Positions 13,551-25,640 are shown, numbered from the stretch's first letter. The stretch is 64,000 nucleotides of DNA from Taenia hydatigena (GCA_036345935.2 JADWOT020000009.1:13996148-14060147); one strand, 5' to 3'. Notes: a model not told the origin generated them from the sequence alone. Program-made: numbers and translations.

Positions 13551-15434
13551 GGCATTATGCAATATTAGCATGAATGGCAAATTTTGTGCTGCTCATAGGG
13601 AAAGGCAAACACTTAAATGAGACAGCCACCGACACCACAGCCCGCGCTGCTGAAGCAGTCACGGTTCCCACTGTTATGCAGAAAGAATTTGTTGGCACGG
13701 AATTTGAGTATCAGACACTATTCACACCCGTGTACTTTCGCAGCACATTGCATCTGTATCACATTCAGGCCCATGCGCACCGCAACGCCAAGTCCATGTT
13801 TAAGTTAAATTTTTATTACATCTAACCCATCCTCCATTTTGCCTCCTGGCTACATGCAGACTCTAACACAGAGAGAGACCTCCACCACAAAGCAAATTTC
13901 GTACTCAACAGTGCAATCGACAGTCGTAGTGCTAACATCTTGCTAGCGGCTTCCTCCATTGAGGAAAGAAAGGCTGTTTTGCCATGCATGAGAAAAGAAA
14001 GGTGTATTTGACGACCTCTAAACATCCACCAGTTAGCCTTTGTGAATTAGATGGCGTTGCGGTTAGGTCCTTGCATGAACATGCGAATGCTACGTTGCAC
14101 TGCAGTAAGCACCCGGATATTTCGAGGAAGACCCCATCGCTTTACTGTGTATTTTGCACAGCTGAATAGGCTGGAATAGATCGAACTCGAGAGAGAGAGA
14201 GAATAGGTAGGAACTTTGTCTAGTAGGAACTTTTACACAACACTTTGCTGCTTCCTTCTATCATATTGATGCACCAACGAGCAAGTTCACTCTTTTGCTG
14301 CTTCTATTTATGCGTGGTATCCGAGAGTAGCACAGTAAGGAATAATTTTAAAGTTGCTTTGTGGGATCCGCAATCTATTGGATTATTCCACAGGAGTTAA
14401 TCGCACACAGCCTACACTGGCGGTCACCACCGGATGAAGCACGAGACTGTTTTGAAATTGGCCTTTGCTATTGCCATTTAGAATTTATGTTTGCTACACG
14501 CACATTCAGGGAGGCAAAGGCTATTTCCTCACCTAACAGAGAACGCAACGTACTGTCGGGTTATTTAATCGTTCGTCCCAATGCAGATCAGTCAAGGCCT
14601 CATCGCAACCCCCTGCGCTCGATGCAAAAAATGGAATCAAGAAAGTAAGCACAACACAATTCTAACAGAGGGTATGCGATGTTGTCAAAATGAAGCAATT
14701 CGCACTTTCTTAGACAAGCATGCATTTTAAGCATTTGAGCTAGCTTTAACAGTTAGGGTCATTGTGGCAATCGAACGTCAATTAGATATAAGGGAATTAG
14801 CACTTCGCTGTTGCATGTGTCTCCGAGACAGTGCGACAATCTGTGTTAGCCTCTCTATTTTCATGCTGTTCTCATTTGCCTCCCATCACCACCAAACATC
14901 CTCTTTTTCATTCAAATTAGAAATCTATTGCACAGCCAGTTGCTGACTTGACTTCTGCATTCATCACCGAATTTGCATGGGGTGAATTGGCTAACCGCTT
15001 GCTTTAGTGACCGGTGTGTACATCCATCGGCACTGCATATTAGTGCGATCATCAAACAAGCAGATTCTGGCACGTTAAAGCAGGAAGCTCGCAAACGTAG
15101 TAACACAAGTGCTGGTAGATACGATAGCAATCTAAGGAAGTATGAATGGCATGCTAGTTACCAACGTACAGAAGGTTCAGTTGGCGATTGGCAGGGTCCG
15201 AAGACCACACCGTGATGTGAAGACGTAATCCTTCACGGACTCTCCATGCTTTAGACGATTTATAGGGACCAATGAATTAAAATCTGTGGCATCGGACTTT
15301 TTACTTAATAAAATTCATTGTTTTCGTTGTTAGTGTGCGTAATTGACAAGAAAGTGTAATCAAGTTAGAGTGCACTCGTCCCCAAAGTACAGTTGTGAGA
15401 GTGAGTGCAGCACTTTTGAACGAAGTTTGATTCA
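13551..15434. other. Low-repeat stretch with weak exon-like frames
   Basis: The plus-strand frame 13,574-13,825 (residues include HLNETATDTTARAAEAV) and the frame 14,361-14,648 (GSAIYWIIPQELIAHS) have mixed codon third positions typical of coding sequence. Neither has a clear partner exon or known domain. A GA run lies at about 14,188-14,202. Confidence 0.3.
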
Positions 15435-16365
15435 TTCCGCACATTCAAATCAGTTGCCACGAAATCGTCGTGTATCGATTAACTGGTTATGGAATCGATT
15501 CACTGCAGCACACACACACGCACACACAAACTTAGTTTGCAGCAGCTCATCTTCCGGCGAGATGGCAGGTAAAACATCCTTAAAGAACAACTTCGCCATC
15601 TTTTTGACGAGTCAAGGTTTCCCATCTGCAGCATGGACAAAACTGTCTTTTACGCGAAGTAGATGTCGACAAATTTCGTCCGCACTGCAATTGCAGTCAC
15701 CCGATGTGATTTGTTGTAAAAGTGCTCTAATATCAGGATTCTGCTCTTTCTTTACATCTAAGTTCTTTTGCAGCTGTATAGTCATCGTCGCAAAGCCTAA
15801 GCTAAGTATAAATTTATATCTTCCCTTATTTGCTTTCTTTCGCTCCATTCCTTCTCAAAATTCAGCTCATTGTACCCTTCCAACTGCACAACCACTGTCG
15901 TTTGCTTCCATCAGAGGATTCGAAGCACAGCTTCCCTCCTCTTTCGCTGATGCTCAATGCTTTCCTCAGGCATCGAATGAGAGAGCCTACCGAGAACATA
16001 ACTTTGCCCACTACATCCAAGTCTTCTGCAGTGAGTCGCCGATTCATTTTCCTACTTACACCTTCATCACATGCGCGTGCCCTCACAGTGCTTTTACAAA
16101 CACGAAACCATCAGCTTACATACTGCATTACAACTGCTTGCTAGGCGTTACCCGATGCGCTGCAGTAAGCGAAAGAAACGGTAGTTTGAGTAAGTTAGAC
16201 TTAGCTACACTACACTGCCACTTCGTTTGCCAATTCACCTTGACTCGAAGGCTTTGAGCACAAATTAGCCTTTCTCATGTTGTCTCAGATACATTTAAAA
16301 ACAGAATGCACACAGAGGACCACTTGGCTAGCTCAGCCTCATTTTCGCAAATGTCTCATTCACCA
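15435..16365 (-). repeat. R1 repeat, right (inverted) copy
   Basis: Inverted partner of 1,258-2,255. It begins immediately beyond the 3'-most EXOSC10-like exon (16,581), so the R1 copy may have truncated or entered the gene's 3' part. The 304-codon open frame on the plus strand (15,343-16,257) runs antisense through this repeat, has no recognisable domain and contains a CA-repeat. Confidence 0.75.
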
Positions 16366-16580
16366 TTCTTCTTCGCTGGCAGTGGGAAGTGCTGTTGATA
16401 TGAAGGACGGGCTCTCCTCCACTATAACGTTGGGTCTGCTACTTCAATCGGCCCGGCACCATCCAAAATCCGCAAAGGGACATTAACAGTGGCATGTTTA
16501 GCAAAGCACTACCTTATGACTCAACTCAAAGGGCATTACAGTGCCATCAACAACATGAATCAACTGCCATTCATGATTAC

Positions 16581-16770
16581 CTCAAAGAACGTTCTCAGAG
16601 ATTGAGGTCGGTGGGGAAGTGTGCGTCCAAACACAGAGGGTGCCCAGTTAATTCGCGGCTGTTTAGGTGATGCAACGCAGAAGTCGTTCGAAGCGGGCGC
16701 TTGCTCAACAGCCGAGCGTGGTGCAGTGATATATGAGGGCACCACATTGATGGTTGACGGCATCAATTTC
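16581..16770 (-). CDS. Tentative EXOSC10 exon 9 (C-terminal region), frame does not join
   Basis: This 190-nt open stretch is bounded by a strong acceptor (TTTTCTACAG) and donor (TTTGAG|GTAATC). It lies 75 bp beyond exon 8 on the same strand. In its only long frame it encodes INVVPSYITAPRSAVEQ and ends SLRTFFE, which could correspond to the ESFENPF region of human EXOSC10. That frame needs two bases from the preceding exon, but exon 8 ends in phase 0, and direct joining reaches a stop after 21 codons. Either an acceptor or exon is missed, or the gene carries a frameshift here. Confidence 0.4.
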
Positions 16771-16845
16771 CTGTAGAAAACAGCGAAAGCTGACAATGGA
16801 GCACTGCTAATTGAGCACTTGCATAGGGCACGCAATGAAGATTAC

Positions 16846-16963
16846 CTGCTCCACACGACTGCCACTTCTAGCACTGAGAACAACTTCGTGAAATTGCCAC
16901 ACGTATTTGTGCAGCAGCGGTGGTACCCGAGGATTGCAGCACGCGTACATCCCACTTCTCTCC
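16846..16963 (-). CDS. EXOSC10: EXOSC10 exon 8 (end of HRDC)
   Basis: This 118-nt exon begins after acceptor TTGTGTGTAG and encodes MYACCNPRVPPLL and FHEVVLSAR. This matches human GIIACCNPVPPLV and the following helix. The donor CAG|GTAATC gives a phase-0 end. The 41-bp intron before it (16,964-17,004) is another of the very short introns. Confidence 0.87.
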
Positions 16964-17004
16964 CTACACACAACACACATGAATGCTTGTGCAAAGGGAC
17001 TTAC

Positions 17005-17055
17005 GTGGGCAACAGTGCAGCTATTTGATGTAGTGTGCGGTTGGAAAGGACGAAG
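17005..17055 (-). CDS. EXOSC10: EXOSC10 exon 7 (HRDC)
   Basis: This is a 51-nt exon between acceptor CATCGTTTTTAG and donor CCCAC|GTAAGTCC. Joined to exon 6 it reads ESHG-FVLSNRTLHQIAALLP, aligning with human ESYGYVLPNHMMLKIAEELP in the HRDC domain. Phase 2 in and phase 2 out agree with exons 6 and 8. It is too short for ordinary ORF lists and is called from the motif and splice sites together. Confidence 0.85.
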
Positions 17056-17690
17056 CTAAAAACGATGGGAAAGATAAAGAATAAGTAGATTCAGTCTTCT
17101 ATCATCTAGTCTTAACAATGCTCTCCCACCCTAACGACTTGTATTCAACACCTTTGACGACTTTAAACGCACTACTCCAAACATCCGACAAACCACCGCC
17201 TCTGATTGAATGTAACGCCTCTCCCTATGGATTGTCTGCACATGATGACGCGAGTCGATACAGCCAGCCCGAAAGTGGGGTTGTATGCACTCTTCACAGA
17301 TATGCTGACTGAGCCGAAGTGAATGAGCACTTCCATTCACATCACCAAATAGGAAGTTTTAAGAGCAGTTAGTGGTCACATGTCGATTTGTCATTTCGCC
17401 TTTTCACACGCATGATGAAGTGGAACGAAACAACCAACTAAGCACGCCTACCCCATAACGACGCTAAAACGACAATTTGTTGAGAAGGCACAGCGTTTAA
17501 GCCGCTCCTACACCCTCCATCCCAAAACACCCTACCTAGCACAAGAGCCAAACCATGTCAACCACGGTAAGGATAGCACCTTTCAAATGTCCAATGTTCA
17601 ATCAGCGACCGTTATGATATTATTTTGAAGTGCTGCAATGCCTGTGAGTGGCCACAAAGAGGCGTGATAAGGAGGGAATGGGGAGCATAC

Positions 17691-17842
17691 CCGTGACTTT
17701 CGTCCTCATTTCGTGCAATAGTGTCTCGCAATATGTACAGATACTTGAGAGCGTAGAGCTGACGCTTGTCCAGAGACTCCCTCACCACCGCATGCGATTT
17801 CGACAGATACTCCAATGCGTTAAACTGCGGTTTCTTGTAAAT
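17691..17842 (-). CDS. EXOSC10: EXOSC10 exon 6, second copy (HRDC start)
   Basis: This 152-nt exon matches 58,667-58,818 with two amino-acid changes (YLYIL for YLCIL, DTIAR for DTVAR). The intron before it is 83 bp in both copies. The donor GG|GTATGC is intact. Here intron 6 is complete (635 bp, 17,690-17,056) and leads into exon 7, so this copy is the one joined to the 3' part of the gene. Confidence 0.92.
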
Positions 17843-17925
17843 CTAATGTGAGGAAACAACAAGGGGGAGAGCAGTCAAAGAAAATGGAGAGTGCCGAATA
17901 GATAGAGCAGAAGAGTGATACGTAC

Positions 17926-18067
17926 ACGCAGACAAAGCTGCTGACTGCGTTGTAGAACCTCAGTGAGGAGACCTTGATCAGCTAACATGCCGCGAAGCAC
18001 CTCAGCCACGTAGAGCAGATAGTGTGTATCTGAGCGAGCATAGTCCATCATCTCCTTGGGAAGAGGT
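17926..18067 (-). CDS. EXOSC10: EXOSC10 exon 5, second copy (3' half)
   Basis: This 142-nt exon has the same boundaries, phases and splice sites as the copy at 58,902-59,043, and it encodes the same motif III (YARSDTHYLLY). It keeps LQRSQQ, the Arg also present in human EXOSC10. Upstream on the minus strand only about 390 bp of intron 4 are shared before the sequence diverges at 18,455. No exon 4 precedes it locally. Confidence 0.9.
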
Positions 18068-18455
18068 CTAAGCGCAGAAAATGCCCACAATAGCCACAAG
18101 AAGTGGACTGCCTATTACAACATCATAGCTGACCCTTGCCTTCACTACGAGTGCCTCCAATCATGCCGTCCAAACGTGTAATACTTTAGTCCTCATGCAT
18201 CACGGACATAGAAGCATTCATGATAGGCTCCTGGGCCTGGGCCATGCAACATCCCACAGCGTCAGCTGAGACACTTGCATTAACTACCAAATGACTACCT
18301 CAGCACCAAGGATAAGGGAAGTAGTGAGGAGAGTGTATCATGAAGGACTAGCACAATGCAGCATGTCCCCAAGTACTGAATAAGCCAATAAGTGAGAGCA
18401 AGTAATTGTGGCTTGCGAAGTCTTCACTTCCCCAGTGGGATATTTTGCAGCCGCA

Positions 18456-18872
18456 CGTTTTTATTTAACACCTACCTCACTTTCGACAGCATATACTCTC
18501 AACGACCACGACGCAGGTGACCCTGCTCATAGAGTACCTTAAGCGCCAAACGAATCGTCTGATGATTAGGCTCACAGATGTTATCTTGCCACCACGCCTA
18601 GCCAGGTGTTGTATGCAGGCTTTATGACGCCCTTTAGCTGACTTGTTCTCGCTTCCTGTGATGCTTAGTGCCTCTGGACCCACGGCACTTCCCTTTTTTT
18701 ACCACGACCAAACATTGTTCATTTCAGCACTTTGGTTCTTATAGATCATGAACACGAGGACTTCTGAATGATTTCAAACACCATCTTAATTTCCCTTACT
18801 TGTACCACTGCTACTTATCAGCACCATTACCGTTTATTTTCAGTACAAGGAGACACGCTTAATTGCATTTGC
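18456..18872. other. Junction sequence at the left end of the 40-kb block
   Basis: Starts where EXOSC10 intron 4 similarity stops and runs to the left arm of IR-2. No repeat partner or gene was recognised. Confidence 0.5.
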
Positions 18873-20503
18873 ATAATTGAACTGTTGTGCAGCTAATGAG
18901 AATTGTCTTCCAGTGTATTGGAAGGTGGCCATAGGAATGGAATCAGTAAGTGGCACATTACAGAATCACGTTCCCATTAACAGCTTGGTCGTGCTGACAA
19001 AAGAAGGTGAGGAGGAAATAGTGAGCGAAAGGAGCAAAGGAAATAAATCACGAAGCAAAGCAAGGACGGGGATATCGCGAGCAGATCCGAAGTTTCCATT
19101 GGTGATTAGCACCACTGGCTGCATCGTGGCATCTATGCGGAACGTGCTGGTTCAAATCTCCGACCGCTAAAGCGCTCGGGTTATCGGCCAAAAGTGATCA
19201 ACGGTGATGTTGATTGAATTTTTGCAGTGTAAGGCGGAATAGAGTGGTTTAGTGCAGCGACCTAGGCTATTTCACTTTAGGTTAGCCAACAAACTGTAAG
19301 AAAGGAGGAAGGGGATTCTGTTTTCACCACCTTTTAATACTGACATACATTGCGTTGACTCATGGTAGCTAAGTAGCTAAAGAACTACCAACACATACTT
19401 TTGCGAACAGAGACGACAGTCTTCAACGCATGCTACTGGCACTTCACCAACCCAACCGTCACCATCAACAACGCGATTGGCAACACAACGTACGCCCCCA
19501 CCTACCTTAGATACGATACTCTCTGCGCGCATTAACAACCATCCTCCAATTCACACATTTATCATCCAGCCACCCATCGCCATACATCCACCACCACTCT
19601 GCGTCAATTGTGGCTGTTGAACGAACAGCCAAAAGCCGAACAAGCAAAGACAAAGGAGAGACGGCTGCAGTGAGTCAAAAGGTTTCATTACAGCTGCCCA
19701 TCTACGCATCTCCAACACGCACAACCAAGCCCTGCTAGTCTACTCTCAACTCCGTCTCAGCTACCCAGCATGGCCTGCCTACACAGCCTCAGCTGCCTTG
19801 TGAATAGAACAGGACGACATTAATACAATCCGCAATGTGGTGTTGGAAGGCGCCATAAACAGGGCCGTTGTAGCGTTCACACACCAGCTGCAACGTCGCC
19901 ACCTGTCTGTCTATCGGGTATACCGCAACCTAGCCACCGAAGCTGCAGAGAGCATGACCCTGATGCTTGAAGACTTGGTTCACAGTCCTAACCATGACGT
20001 CCTCCAGCGTCGCATGCCCAGTGTACATGACGGCGCCGCGGATCACGATCTCCAAAACACCCTACACACGCTCTCAGGCGTCCTTGCAGTCGAATCCAGA
20101 GACGCGTCTCACGCAACCACAGCGCGGCAGGCCGTGCCGACCCTTCCTCCTATTTATGCATCTGTGCACAGATCACGCCTTTCCATCAGCCAATCAACAA
20201 GTCGCTTATGTGCATTTAATCAATCTACACTTCAATGCATTTCCATCCGTTTAACGCATTGAAACCACTTCCGTTGCTACGTCTCGTAAGTTTAGAATTT
20301 TCATCACCTCAATTTTACTCATCAGCATTACTCGGATGTGCACCAAATGTGGTATGGTAAAGCAAAGATTAATGCAATATTTTAGGGAATTGGTAAGTAA
20401 TGCTTAAAAACTAAACCACAATGAAAGCAAAGCGTGCTTATAGGCTGTACTATCTGCCTACTCTACATTCTAACATGCGCCTATCTGCTTAGTGCGTCGG
20501 GAT
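18873..20503 (+). repeat. IR-2 palindrome, left arm
   Basis: Inverted match to 28,650-27,000. The outer part (18,873-19,410) and the inner part beyond 20,270 are about 85-90 % identical to the other arm. The stretch 19,413-20,250 is nearly identical to it (only a few mismatches seen). The arm continues with B2 sequence to about 21,115, which also matches, giving a discontinuous palindrome of more than 2 kb per arm. Confidence 0.85.
19813..20262 (+). other. 149-codon open frame in the conserved core of IR-2 (left)
   Basis: The frame is open from an acceptor-like AACAG|GAC to a TGA and has no early ATG. The product begins DDINTIRNVVLEGAINRAVV and continues with HQLQRRHLSVYRVYRNLATE, an amphipathic, non-low-complexity sequence. 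The region is richer in G+C and CpG than its surroundings. An identical-length frame lies inverted at 27,251-27,700, but the two are so similar that coding constraint cannot be tested. No domain is recognised. It could be an exon, part of a mobile element or chance. Confidence 0.25.
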
Positions 20504-20584
20504 GCTCATAGAGCACTAAACAGGTGAGGGGAATCGCAGGGTCTATTTAAATTTATTATTCATGCATGCGTAGAGAATCTCAAG

Positions 20585-20745
20585 CGAGCGTTTGTATTAC
20601 TGTGCTGCGTCGACTGCCACTGATACTGTCTGATTGGGTGCCTTCGTGTGCTACTTGTGCCGTTGAGTGAAGCAGTTGGTTTGGTTATTTTTGGAACAGA
20701 TCGTGCCACTTGCTGCCTTGGGCTTTAATTTTGGGAAGAAGCAGA
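20585..20745 (-). repeat. Module M350, truncated copy
   Basis: Shares GTACTGTGCTGCGTCGACTG-like sequence (here GTATTACTGTGCTGCGTCGA) with 56,040-56,230 (+) and, inverted, with 26,745-26,935 and 32,640-32,830. It sits within B2, and the unit at 2,781-6,060 lacks it. Confidence 0.8.
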
Positions 20746-21879
20746 AATAAAAGCACTTTGTTCGAATCTCAAACCAGCCTGCAATCACAATGCATGCTAA
20801 CTTCATTTCGTTATTATTGCAAGCTCTATTTCACTTCTCACTCACACCATCAGGACCCATATATGTGAGTGGGCGGCTGTTTAATTCTAACTCAATACAG
20901 TGTGTGCTCTGCTACTCAGCCATGGCTTTGGGGCTTCATGCGAGCTACTCTTAATTTCATGCCCATCTTATCCTGCTGCAGTCCAACGAAATGCAGGTTC
21001 AATAGTACGCCTTCACTGCACAGAATGCTTTGCAGGAAGAATGCCTTACGTGAGGGAAATGCAATATCACACACGAGCTCACGTCATCTCTGTTGGCATC
21101 ACTTCGTCCATCTAGCGCAGTATGCAACCACTGCGCACGGCACCGCCTTGGTTGCTTCTACTTTGCTGACTCATGGTGCAGTGTGTCGGTGTCAATTAGA
21201 ATCCTAGCCTAAGCAGAAGAAGCATCTCATCATTGCCTTTTTGTCCTTACCACCTCTGAATTGCTTCAAAAATCCTCCAGGTTTATACTACATCTAGGCA
21301 AAATCAGTCAGACTATTGTGTCACTCCCTGACTGTAAAATTGGGTTTGCCGGTTGAACTTTTATCAAATCCATTCTTTTATTTTCTACGCATCCCCAAGA
21401 AGCGGTGACAGTTCACTTCACTGTGATGGTCGAGGGGAAAAGAAGGAATGAGTAGAAATGAAGAGAAGGAGGAAGTTTTGCTGAGACGTCAGCGCTGAAG
21501 TGGGAAGAAACGAAGCTCAACATGGCTAATTCTCTATCGGCATCGACGCTGGCATCACATCTCTGGGCTTCCTATTCACGAACAACACAGATCCACAGAG
21601 GAAAACTTAATCATCAAGGCTTAATTGCTTGTCACTTGACCCCTTCGGCTTGTAGATAGACGTGTTTGTGCAGTGTGTGTTCACATTTTAGAACCGAACA
21701 TCTCTAGCTACGGTGCTATTATAGCAGTTGGGTGGAAAGAAAGCTGAACAATATTGGAATTGCTGACGGCGTCACGGAAGCCTTGATAACCTCCGATATT
21801 CTTTCCTTTGTTATTTAAGTTACTTATAATCATGAGGCATTTGCGGATTGTTGGACATTAATAAAGGCATATTTGAGGC

Positions 21880-22900
21880 ACAATTTTGAGTGCCCGCGTA
21901 TCCTCTATTCGTGCATCAGCAAGCATTCACACTTGCAAATTCACATGACACCCAGTCCATGTTCCTGCATCTTACGCCCTCGTCCTCTCCTTCTTACCAA
22001 TACCAGCATTTCCTGTTCATTTTCGGCCTCTTTGACCTCACCCATACTTACGCATTCCGCACAACTCCACCATTCCTCTCTCATTGCCCTTCGCCATTTT
22101 ACAACTGAATCCTCTTTCCTTACTCATTCTCTCCGAGTAGGTTCCTCCCTCTTTCCTCCAATCCTTGCACTACCGCTTCTCCCCACCCGCCCAATTACTC
22201 ACACAACAGCACTCGCTACCGCTTCTACTACTTACACCCACTTGATAGCTCAACACCACCACCACAACTACTTATGGGGAAGCTAGTGGGCTTCCTTCAC
22301 TGCCCCCACCTCTACTCCTCAGACACTACTTCATACTTATTTCCTCCTCTCCAAACACCCCATCCTTCCATTCTACTTCCACCCTACTTCACTCATTCTC
22401 CCTCTACCCCTCCTTTTTCACTCGTTCCAACATTCACCATGACTTCTAAGCCTCTCCACCTTCTTTCCTTTCCTTCAATTAGTCAACACCACCACCAGTC
22501 ACTCAAGTCAAGCCATGCAACGTTCTCTGCCTCCCACACCTCCACTTTCACTAATTTACCCACTTCATTTACTACTTTCTTACCCTGAATTCAAATTTTA
22601 AACTAATTTGACAATAATCTATCTAAACGACTACTTCTCTCTCCTTATGGTCCTGCTTCAACTCACAATTATCGAACTTTATCTCACTGTCGCACGTATG
22701 CGACACACACACATACACGTGTATTACCAATTTAACATGTTCCTTCTGAAACCCCACCACTGCCACTGTTATGTTTCTTCGCATACATACACTAGCACCT
22801 ACAAGCGTACGTGCACATATACATACATCACTGTCTCTTCTTCTTCTCCATTCCATCCAACATCTTTTAACACATCTTTGCCACCACAAATGAGACATTG
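21880..22900 (+). repeat. Pyrimidine-rich strand segment, copy 2
   Basis: C/T-biased plus strand homologous to 4,293-5,130. Open frames of 137 and 104 codons reflect composition. Later parts have CA-rich runs (22,690-22,830). Confidence 0.75.
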
Positions 22901-23640
22901 AGTAAGTGAGTGGGTGAGCGAGGGAGTGTTAAGGCGCCTGCTTCGTTTGCGACGATAGCGCTTGCTCCCTTCTGCACGTGCAGTGTGACAGTAGTGACCA
23001 GGCAGCTGACTTTCAAACGGTGAGACAATCGATTCAATCAGTTGTTTAGGTCACCTCCCGAAGCTCAGCGCTGCGAAAATGACTGTGAGTCCAAGGCGAT
23101 TTTGTGCTCTCTTTCGCCCAGTCTACCTTTCACTTGTCCTTTCCAGCCGATTCTACGGACTTTCGTGCAGTCTCCTCTTTTTCGCCTAAACAATGGTGAA
23201 CATCGGTGACCATCGGCATTTAGGTCGCCAAAGAAGCACAGCAGTCTGTCACAAGGCAGCACTTCAGACAGATGATCGTGTGGAAGACGAGGAGGTCGAT
23301 GACTCGGTGGGAGCGTCCGATGTGAAGTTCATCACATTGCAGCAGACACTCAATTTCTTCGCCTTGCCTCGAAGTCGTCCGATGAGGCGGAAGCTGCGGT
23401 GGGTAGAAATGAAAGAAGTCAACGCCGTAGACACGAGAATGAGGTGGTGTGAATAACGAAAGAGTCATTGTTGCTTGAAAGAGGAGAGGGAGGAAGTCAA
23501 AGAGCCGTTCGAAGAAGGGGAAGCCAAAGGAGGGGAAAGAGGGGAGAATCGGGAAAGAGGTGACGAAGGAGAAGGCACACCAAACAAGCCGTTTAACAAA
23601 CTGCCAAAACAATCCTAATTAATCCCCTGAAGTGAAGGCT

Positions 23641-25050
23641 CCAAATATGCTTTACCAAGAAGGGGAAGGAGAAGAGCAAACATGTGGTAGGTTTTCAACT
23701 CTATTCAGCAAATCAGGCCTCACTAATCCTAATCCATCTTCGCTGCATTACTAAAGCACTTAACACAACACCGTAGCAGTCATGCTTAACCAGTTCAAGT
23801 ATTGCGCAGTGAAAAAATACACGCAAGAAGGTGGTGTCTTTGCAAAATATTCACACCGCTAACTCTACTTGCAAAAATAGATACACAAGCTTACGCGTCG
23901 GTGAAATGATATGCATGTGAAAAAAGAGCACCAAGAACATAACGAAGCTGAAAATCCTTTTGCCAAATTAGGCCTCATCAATCACAATCCATCGTCATTG
24001 ACATGACAAAGCATTTAACAAACTGCCCAAAGCAACTTTTCTAGTCACAGTTAGCATTTTATGGTAAAAAATAACTTGACTAGACATTGCAGTTGGAAAA
24101 CAAACAGTCTCAACAACAGCAACTGCAGTCATTTCTTTAACATTTATTCCAGCAAATGACTGTATGAAAGGGAATGGATAAACAAACGCATGTAAGTGGA
24201 ATGGGACTTATTAGTGATAAAATTATGAATGGCGACCAAGTACTTGCAGGATTAGAATCCTGCGTAACCAATTCGGCAACATTAATCAACACCCATCGTT
24301 TTAAATTAATAATTCATTTATTAGCTTTTATGTAACCTCAAGAAGTATTTTGTCGTAGTAGAAAACTAATACTACTAGGCATTGCAGCTAAAAAACAGAC
24401 CCTGTCAAGTCATCAAATATAGTGCCACTCACTCATGTCGCCATGTCTATCACAAAATAATGCTCCACAGGAAATGAAAATCCCCTTTCGCTATGCCTTG
24501 CGTCCGTAACTACTTTGATGCCAGGTAAATCCAATTGCTCTGTAAGTTCTCCTCCCCTTTCCTCCCACCAAATGAAGCCTCATTTACCATGACATCACTT
24601 CCCCCTTATTTAAATAACCCCCTATGTACCCACCTAACATACCGTCCGGACAACCTCAATCAACACCCTCCACCTTGATGTTTAGCACAGGGAACGAGTG
24701 CCAAAAAGCATTGCCATCTGCCCGTCAACCAGGACTCGTCCAATTTCTCCCTTATGAACCACACTTACAAGAGGGAAGCCTACACACATGCACGCATACG
24801 TATACGGCGATACGACCGAATTCTATGCATTGCAAATAAACGATATTGGGAATATCATTGTGCGTAGATTTAGGTAAAATGAAAACATCTACTAACCCAC
24901 AAGACATGAAACATACACCTCGAACTGTCAAATGAAACACACACAGCCCCAAATTGACGAGAAGAAGGAACTAGACTAGGTTTAATAAAAACTTCGCAAT
25001 ACTTCTTTTCTTCTCCTCCTCCTTCTCCTCGCTCACCTTTACTGAGGGAC

Positions 25051-25081
<31 letters not shown>

Positions 25082-25640
25082 TCCTCAAAGCAATAATAAG
25101 CCTGCATCCATCAGCTACACGCGCTCAACTTAGTCTGCTCAGCTTGCAGCCTTGTCGTTCTCGCCCAATGCTTGCGCCCAACAACATACGAGGTCACAAC
25201 TACCGCCATGCCACCCTACACACACCGCTATCGTCTATGCCACATCTGCATCGCACAACGGAGACAGATACACCTCCACCAATGACTCCACAACCTCGCA
25301 TTGCCTACCAACTCAGACTCATCAAATGTTACTTCACCACCATTACCACCACAGTGAGTTTGTATCATCACAAAAGGAGAAAATCCAAACAATGCAAAAG
25401 CCGATTCGTGAATGCCCAATGCGCTGCAAAGCTAGCACCCGCAAATATAACTACTGATAGGAAAGAACACCTTAACATGCAAACATTTAAGGCTGCTACG
25501 AAGCACGTTCTGCGTGGTTGTGTCAAAGCTTCCCACTAGCCACACCTTCCTCCGCTTCTGATGCACATACCTCATCCAGACAACAACCCATTCCGTCAAA
25601 GCGCAACCCATGAGTAAGCCATCGCTGAGACTCTACACAA
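23641..25640 (+). repeat. Composite repeat unit, copy 2 continued (blocks B3-B4)
   Basis: 23,600-24,250 matches 33,540-34,030 (+) and 48,500-47,900 (-). 24,660-24,970 matches 34,050-34,320 (+) and 47,460-47,200 (-). 25,139-25,540 is about 96 % identical to 34,461-34,860 (+). No gene recognised. The frames at 25,144-25,539 are in-repeat and shared with the other copy. Confidence 0.75.
25051..25079. repeat. (CAT)n microsatellite
   Basis: Nine tandem CAT/TCA triplets. The homologous position at 34,386-34,402 has only two, so the run is a local expansion. Confidence 0.9.

Larger units (their letters stand above)
17650..18455. repeat. Direct repeat of EXOSC10 exons 5-6, left copy
   Basis: About 806 bp shared with 58,627-59,433 in the same orientation. 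It contains part of intron 4, exon 5, intron 5, exon 6 and about 40 bp of intron 6. I count roughly 20 differences, mostly single transitions plus two 1-bp indels. The shared part starts at GGCCACAAAG and ends at GCAGCCGCA. To the left the sequence is native intron 6. To the right it changes abruptly to unrelated DNA. Confidence 0.93.
20504..23640 (+). repeat. Composite repeat unit, copy 2 (block B2)
   Basis: Same order as 2,781-6,060. It starts at the tail of the 95-codon frame (GTCGGGATGCTCATA), is interrupted at 20,585-20,745 by a fragment of module M350, then continues through the pyrimidine-rich segment and the conserved 78-bp core (23,325-23,402). Confidence 0.8.

Noticed and set aside
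15343..16257. 304-codon open frame, the longest in the window
   Set aside because: Runs antisense through the R1 repeat, contains a CA repeat, has no ATG-supported start or domain, and the R1 partner at 1.3-2.3 kb does not keep it.
20761..20785. GTTCGAATCTC considered as a tRNA B box
   Set aside because: No acceptor stem, A box or anticodon arm in the preceding 80 bases, and other copies of this repeat lack the motif.
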